Below, one piece after another: positions 60,082-64,000 of a stretch of DNA of 64,000 nt. Position 1 is the stretch's first letter; each line of letters begins with the position of its first letter. The DNA comes from Acetobacter aceti (GTDB lineage Bacteria; Pseudomonadota; Alphaproteobacteria; Acetobacterales; Acetobacteraceae). The translations under genes and the position numbers were made by a program. The DNA is taken from positions 2,852,501-2,916,500 of the forward strand of contig NZ_CP014692.1 in NCBI RefSeq assembly GCF_002005445.1, written 5' to 3'. The notes beneath the pieces are model-generated. The model was not told the DNA's origin. It ran no database searches and worked only from the letters and a program-made list of their open reading frames with translations.

Positions 60082-60105
60082 TGCCGGCCATCACCATGGC
60101 CGGCA
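60082..60105. repeat. Perfect GC-rich palindrome downstream of rpmB
   Basis: A 10-bp perfect inverted repeat (60082-60091 with 60096-60105, 4-base loop), 6 bases past the rpmB stop. It has no T-run, so it may stabilise the 3' end or act as a weak terminator. Confidence 0.6.
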
Positions 60106-60110
60106 GTCAA

Positions 60111-60410
60111 TCAGGCTGCTGCCTGCTTCTTGCTCTGCGCACGCAGAATACGACGCTTGATCACCTGAGCTTCGGCGGTCAGGTTACGATTCGGTGTATC
60201 GAGCAGATAGGAGTCCAGTCCCCCATTGTGCTCAATGGTGCGCAGGCCGCGCGTGGTCACACGCATGGAAATCGGCGCGCCGAGAATGTCGGAAAGAACC
60301 GACACTTCCTGCAGATTAGGCAGAAAACGGCGGCGTGACTTGTTGTTGGCGTGACTGACATTGTTGCCCGTCAGCACACCCTTGCCTGTGATCTCGCAAC
60401 GGCGGGACAT
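60111..60410 (-). CDS. rpmB: 50S ribosomal protein L28
   Basis: A 99-residue basic protein with the L28 pattern [28 protein letters not shown] and V-T-T-R-G-L-R-T-I. The alphaproteobacterial C-terminal extension (R-I-L-R-A-Q-S-K-K) is present. It is a single-gene unit. Confidence 0.96.
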   Translation of the reverse strand: MSRRCEITGKGVLTGNNVSHANNKSRRRFLPNLQEVSVLSDILGAPISMRVTTRGLRTIEHNGGLDSYLLDTPNRNLTAEAQVIKRRILRAQSKKQAAA

Positions 60411-60602
60411 TCGGTTTATCCTCGGTCAAAAAACAGAACGGGGCCGAGGCAGAAGCCCGGCTTTCATCCTTACAATCAGGCGCGGCTTATGACGGAGGCA
60501 TCGCTTCCCGTCAAGCAAACAGTGGCGGAAAGCCGTTTTTCCGTCACTTTTCCACCAGCCGCACCCGCTTTTCTCCATACTTTCAGGGAGACAGGCTTTC
60601 TC

Positions 60603-60887
60603 TCAGGCGCTCCCTGCCTTGCGTGCTTTTTCAGCGTCTTCCAGTTCACCCGCGCGCACGCTCTGCACGGCGCTGTCCAGAATACGCAGAATCGTCTCAC
60701 GATCCATCGTGCGGGACAGAAGGCCGAGCGAGCCACCCAGAAGCGCAGAGGCAACCGCCAGAGGCGCGTGGTTTTCCTCCAGAAGATGGTCTATGGCGTG
60801 CTCGATGACCATCGCACATTTGGTCAGTTCTTCAGACACCTGTTCCATCTGTCCGCTTCCCTCAGGAATATTCTCGGCCATGCTCAT
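60603..60887 (-). CDS. Small hypothetical helical protein
   Basis: A 94-residue acidic protein with several short helices (A-M-V-I-E-H-A-I-D-H-L-L-E-E-N and A-S-A-L-L-G-G-S-L-G-L-L-S). I do not recognise a family. Starts at 60887 and 60881 both fit. It lies 57 bases after the ABC exporter stop on the same strand and may be co-transcribed with it. Confidence 0.65.
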   Translation of the reverse strand: MSMAENIPEGSGQMEQVSEELTKCAMVIEHAIDHLLEENHAPLAVASALLGGSLGLLSRTMDRETILRILDSAVQSVRAGELEDAEKARKAGSA

Positions 60888-60944
60888 TCTCCCATACTGC
60901 TCCGGCAGCATGCCGGAGTGTGATTGTTCCTGTCAGGGCGCCGG

Positions 60945-62795
60945 TCACCCCAGGGCAGGAGCAGAAGCCTCCATGCCGGAGCCCGGCGCAGCGTCCTGTC
61001 CCGCGTCCTGCGCCGCCCACATGGCGGCATACAGCCCGCCACGAGCGATCAGATCAGCGTGACGCCCCCGCTCTTTCACAAGCCCGTCACCCAGAACCAG
61101 TATTTCGTCCGCTTCGACGATCGTTGAAAGACGGTGAGCGATCACGACTGTGGTACGTTCAGCCGAAACGGCCCTCAGGGCCGCCTGAATCTCGCGTTCA
61201 GTGTGGGTGTCGAGGGCGCTGGTGGCCTCGTCCAGTATCAGAAGGCGCGGGTCTTTCAGGATCGTTCGGGCAATGGCCACACGCTGCTTCTCGCCACCGG
61301 AGAGCTTCAGTCCTCTCTCACCAACCCGCGTCTTATAACCTTCCGGCAGGGACAGGATGAAGTCGTGGATGCGGGCCAGCTTCGCCGCCTGCTCGATCTC
61401 CTCCTGCGTGGCGCCCAGACGTCCGTAGGCGATGTTGTAGCCGATCGTATCGTTAAACAGCACCGTATCCTGCGGCACGACGCCAATCGCCTCCCGCAGG
61501 TCTGCCTGCCGGTACTCGCGGACATCATGCCCGTCGATCATCACCTTTCCGGACCATGTGTCATAGAACCGGAACAGAAGACGGCTGACGGTGGATTTTC
61601 CGGCTCCTGTCGGACCTACGATCGCAATCAGACCACCCGGCGGCACGGAAAAGCTGACGCCATGCAGGATCTCACGGTCCTTGCGATATCCGAAATGCAC
61701 ATCCTGAAAAGCGAGGACCACGGGAGGAGCATCCTTCAGATGAGCCGCCAGCGGCAACGGATGCGCGGGATCAGCCACTTCCACCGCCTCGTCCAGCAGC
61801 CCCAGCATGTGCTCAAGATCGACCAGCGACGTGCGGATGGACGAGTAGATGGAACCAAGGAAGTTCAGCGGCGCGTAGAGCTGCAACAGATAGGTGTTGA
61901 TCAGCACAAACTGCCCCACCGTGAGATGACCCGCCGCCACATCGTGTCCGGCCAGCAGCATCACCAGCGTGAGCGCCAGCGAGATGATCACCACCTGCCC
62001 GAAATTCAGCGCGCTGAGGGAATACTGGGTGTGAACGGCGGCTCTGGCGTAGCGGGTCTGGGCGTCGCCGTAGCGTTTGGCTTCATGCGCCTCGTTGCCG
62101 AAATACTTGACCGTCTCGTAGTTCAGCAGACTGTCCAGCGCCTTGCCCGTCGCCTCGCTGTTGATGTCGTTCATCCGGCGACGGATACCGATTCGCCATG
62201 AGGTGAACGAGAACGTGAACACGACATAGCCGATGACCGCGCCCAGAACGAGCGCTGCATAACGCCAGTCGAACACCTTCCAGATCAGGCCGATGACAAG
62301 GATGGCTTCGAGCAGGGTCGGCAGGATCACCAGCCCCATCCGCAGCAGGGTTTCCACGCCTTCCGTGCCGCGTTCGATGGCGCGGGTGACGCCCCCTGTG
62401 CGGCGATCGAGGTGAAAGCGCAGCGACAGGTCGTGCATGTGCATGAAGCTGCGGAGCGCCGCATCGCGGGCGACCCGGTAGCGGACAGGGGCGAACACGG
62501 CGTCACGCAGTTCGTTGAACGCCGAGGCGACCAGCCTGACCAGACCATAACCGACAATCAGCAGGACCGGCACGGTGGCGATCCCCGCCGGATGGGACAG
62601 CGTGTCGATGATGCGGCTGTACACCCACGGCACGGCCACCGTGACCAGCTTGGCGGCCAGCAGCAGCAGGGCAACCACCGTCACGCGCAGTTTCAGCTTC
62701 GGGTCATTCCGTGGCCAGAGATACGGAAGCAGGCGGGCAATGGTCACTCCGGCAGGCTTGCCGGGCGCCGTATCAGATATTGATGGCGGGCTCAT
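60945..62795 (-). CDS. Atm1-type ABC exporter (permease-ATPase half transporter)
   Basis: A 616-residue half transporter from the ATG at 62795. Six transmembrane helices occupy residues ~30-320, including the Atm1-typical N-Y-E-T-V-K-Y-F-G-N-E. The ATPase has G-P-T-G-A-G-K-S-T, the signature L-S-G-G-E-K-Q-R and L-L-I-L-D-E-A-T-S-A-L-D. Atm1 relatives export glutathione-linked sulfur or metal species tied to Fe-S and metal homeostasis. It works as a homodimer in the inner membrane. Confidence 0.88.
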   Translation of the reverse strand: MSPPSISDTAPGKPAGVTIARLLPYLWPRNDPKLKLRVTVVALLLLAAKLVTVAVPWVYSRIIDTLSHPAGIATVPVLLIVGYGLVRLVASAFNELRDAVFAPVRYRVARDAALRSFMHMHDLSLRFHLDRRTGGVTRAIERGTEGVETLLRMGLVILPTLLEAILVIGLIWKVFDWRYAALVLGAVIGYVVFTFSFTSWRIGIRRRMNDINSEATGKALDSLLNYETVKYFGNEAHEAKRYGDAQTRYARAAVHTQYSLSALNFGQVVIISLALTLVMLLAGHDVAAGHLTVGQFVLINTYLLQLYAPLNFLGSIYSSIRTSLVDLEHMLGLLDEAVEVADPAHPLPLAAHLKDAPPVVLAFQDVHFGYRKDREILHGVSFSVPPGGLIAIVGPTGAGKSTVSRLLFRFYDTWSGKVMIDGHDVREYRQADLREAIGVVPQDTVLFNDTIGYNIAYGRLGATQEEIEQAAKLARIHDFILSLPEGYKTRVGERGLKLSGGEKQRVAIARTILKDPRLLILDEATSALDTHTEREIQAALRAVSAERTTVVIAHRLSTIVEADEILVLGDGLVKERGRHADLIARGGLYAAMWAAQDAGQDAAPGSGMEASAPALG

Positions 62796-62995
62796 TGTGT
62801 CCGATGTGGCACGTTGCCGCTGTTTTGCAACCCCGCAGACAGTCGAACAGGTCATCAAACCACGATGTTGTCAGGGTCCACATCGCCCCGTAGGAGGGAG
62901 ATGGGCCGGACAATGCCGGTCAGAATTCGTCGGAAGAGCACGATGACCCCAGTTTCCGAAGAAACATTTCACGGACCGCATGCGGAAGACGGCTC

Positions 62996-63847
62996 ATGAC
63001 CGAGCCCCACACAGACGGCTTCATGCGGCACATCAGGGCCTGCAACACGGCGACACTGCCAGGTCAGCGTCTGCCTCTCCGGATCAACGGCGCTCTGGCA
63101 GGGTATGTTGACCCGGACGTCGTCCCTGCCCTGAAGGAACTGGGCCTGACGGAAGACAGCGCTTCAGGCGGCCTGTCCCTCAGTGACCCGGCGCGACTCG
63201 AATCGATCGGGGAAGAGCTTGCGCGCCGGGGTCTCTATCGCACGCACAATGAATTGTTCGATGTGTGGGGTGACGACGGCCAGCCGCCACTCGGGCGCAT
63301 CGACCGGGGCGCGTTGCCACTGTTCGGCTTTATCGGGGTCGGCGTCCATCTGAACGGTCTGGTCCGTAAGGAAGACGGGCTGCATCTCTGGATTGGTCGC
63401 CGCGCCCGGGACAAGCGCCTTGATCCGGGGAAACTGGATCATCTCGTCGCGGGCGGCGTTCCTGCGGGCCTCACGCCCGACGCCGCGATCCTGAAGGAAG
63501 CCGAGGAAGAAGCCAGCCTTCCCCCCGATCTTGTGCAGCGGGACGCGAAAAAAGTCGGGCTGCTGCATTACGCGCTCGAACGCCCGGAAGGACTGCGGCG
63601 CGACCGGCTGGTCTGCTACGATCTTTTTCTGGCGGAAAGCTTCCAGCCCATGCCCGCAGATGGTGAGGTCGAAGAGTTCCTGCTTCTGCCGATCGGCGAG
63701 GTATTCCGGCTTGTGCGCGACACGGACGAGTTCAAGTTCAACGTCAATCTGGTCCTGATCGACCTGTTCCTGCGAATTGGCCTGATCGATCCGCAATCAG
63801 AGGAAGGGGGAAGGCTGCGTCGGGGATTACAGGGCGACATCCACTGA
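62996..63847 (+). CDS. Nudix hydrolase with N-terminal DUF4743 domain
   Basis: A 283-residue protein. The first ~120 residues are a DUF4743 domain (H-I-R-A-C-N, F-D-V-W-G-D). The Nudix domain follows, with L-D-H-L-V-A-G-G-V-P-A-G-L-T-P and the box core L-K-E-A-E-E-E-A-S-L; the first Glu of the canonical box is replaced. This architecture is shared with eukaryotic thiamine-pyrophosphokinase-linked Nudix proteins. The substrate is unknown. It is divergent from the ABC exporter. Confidence 0.88.
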   Translation: MTEPHTDGFMRHIRACNTATLPGQRLPLRINGALAGYVDPDVVPALKELGLTEDSASGGLSLSDPARLESIGEELARRGLYRTHNELFDVWGDDGQPPLGRIDRGALPLFGFIGVGVHLNGLVRKEDGLHLWIGRRARDKRLDPGKLDHLVAGGVPAGLTPDAAILKEAEEEASLPPDLVQRDAKKVGLLHYALERPEGLRRDRLVCYDLFLAESFQPMPADGEVEEFLLLPIGEVFRLVRDTDEFKFNVNLVLIDLFLRIGLIDPQSEEGGRLRRGLQGDIH

Positions 63848-64000
63848 AAGCGCGACCGCCCCGACCATCCGCCATCCTTTCCCTGCTGCTGGGACTGACG
63901 GCGGTCGGCTGTTCGTCGACGCATCCGAGCGGCCCTGCCAGTCTCTGCACTCAACTGGCGGCGCAGACCGACCTGCATGTGACCCTGATGTTTGGCCTGA
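63844..64000 (+). CDS. Putative lipoprotein, N-terminal part (runs off window)
   Basis: A frame open to the window end reads a basic start (K-A-R-P-P-R-P) followed by L-S-L-L-L-G-L-T-A-V-G-C-S-S, a lipobox-type signal. No ATG or GTG is visible at the right place; the start codon may be an unusual CTG or lie inside the Nudix gene. The protein is not recognised. Confidence 0.45.
   Translation, partial: MKARPPRPSAILSLLLGLTAVGCSSTHPSGPASLCTQLAAQTDLHVTLMFGL

Overview
The window is a high-GC alphaproteobacterial chromosome segment, most likely from an acetic acid bacterium (Acetobacteraceae; Acetobacter-like). The strongest pointers are a three-gene cytochrome c / 2Fe-2S / molybdopterin membrane aldehyde dehydrogenase operon of the aldFGH type, the general stress regulator PhyR, the xseB-ispA-dxs-tlyA cluster, an NDUFA12-mlaD-DUF2155 cluster, and IS427-group insertion sequences. 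No tRNA, rRNA or CRISPR array was found.

Layout. 1-6.0 kb: 3' part of phyR, uup, an unknown TPR-like protein, htpG. 6.2-13.6 kb: an accessory island, almost all on the minus strand, built from type VI secretion effector modules. One module is intact: an Eag-type chaperone (DUF1795), PAAR tip protein, DUF4123 adaptor, Ntox15 (Tde1-like) DNase effector and Tdi1/GAD-like immunity protein, mostly joined by ATGA overlaps. A second copy is decayed: its PAAR and adaptor genes are remnants, the adaptor is fused to the effector by a deletion, it carries an in-frame TAG and is split by an IS5-family element, yet its immunity gene is whole. Between the two lies a 5'-truncated SHH-signature nuclease toxin with a probable orphan immunity gene. 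13.8-18 kb: aldehyde dehydrogenase operon. 18.4-31 kb: housekeeping genes (rpmI-rplT, yciA, hisI-ygfZ, rlmN, a peptide deformylase-like gene lacking metal ligands, an LpxL-like acyltransferase, tlyA-dxs-ispA-xseB, tusA, a ROK kinase, dinB).

32.1-33.0 kb is a graveyard of IS fragments. 33.1-36.9 kb is an AT-rich five-gene module with the gene order of a Mu-type contractile-tail baseplate (hub, spike, gp25-like, J, I) and no other phage gene in sight. 36.9-50.6 kb: a two-component system, a zinc metallopeptidase, an adhesin pseudogene, clpB with a near-consensus heat-shock promoter, DUF202 protein, acetoin reductase, DUF1328 protein, dsbB, otsBA, and the NDUFA12/mlaD cluster. 50.8-52.5 kb: a degenerate class II ribonucleotide-reductase-like protein. 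52.6-57.5 kb is a second accessory patch: a divergent AraC regulator/methyltransferase pair, a complete IS427-group element, an IS481 fragment and a GT61 glycosyltransferase with a discoidin-type C-terminus. 57.8-64.0 kb: fusA, rpmB, a small conserved protein, an Atm1-type ABC exporter, a Nudix hydrolase, and the start of a putative lipoprotein cut by the window edge.

The main biological theme is interbacterial competition: stacked toxin/immunity modules in which the newest is complete and older ones survive as toxin fragments with retained immunity genes, plus an isolated contractile-tail baseplate operon that may be prophage debris or part of a tailocin-like particle. All family assignments were made by reading translated sequence; no database search was run.
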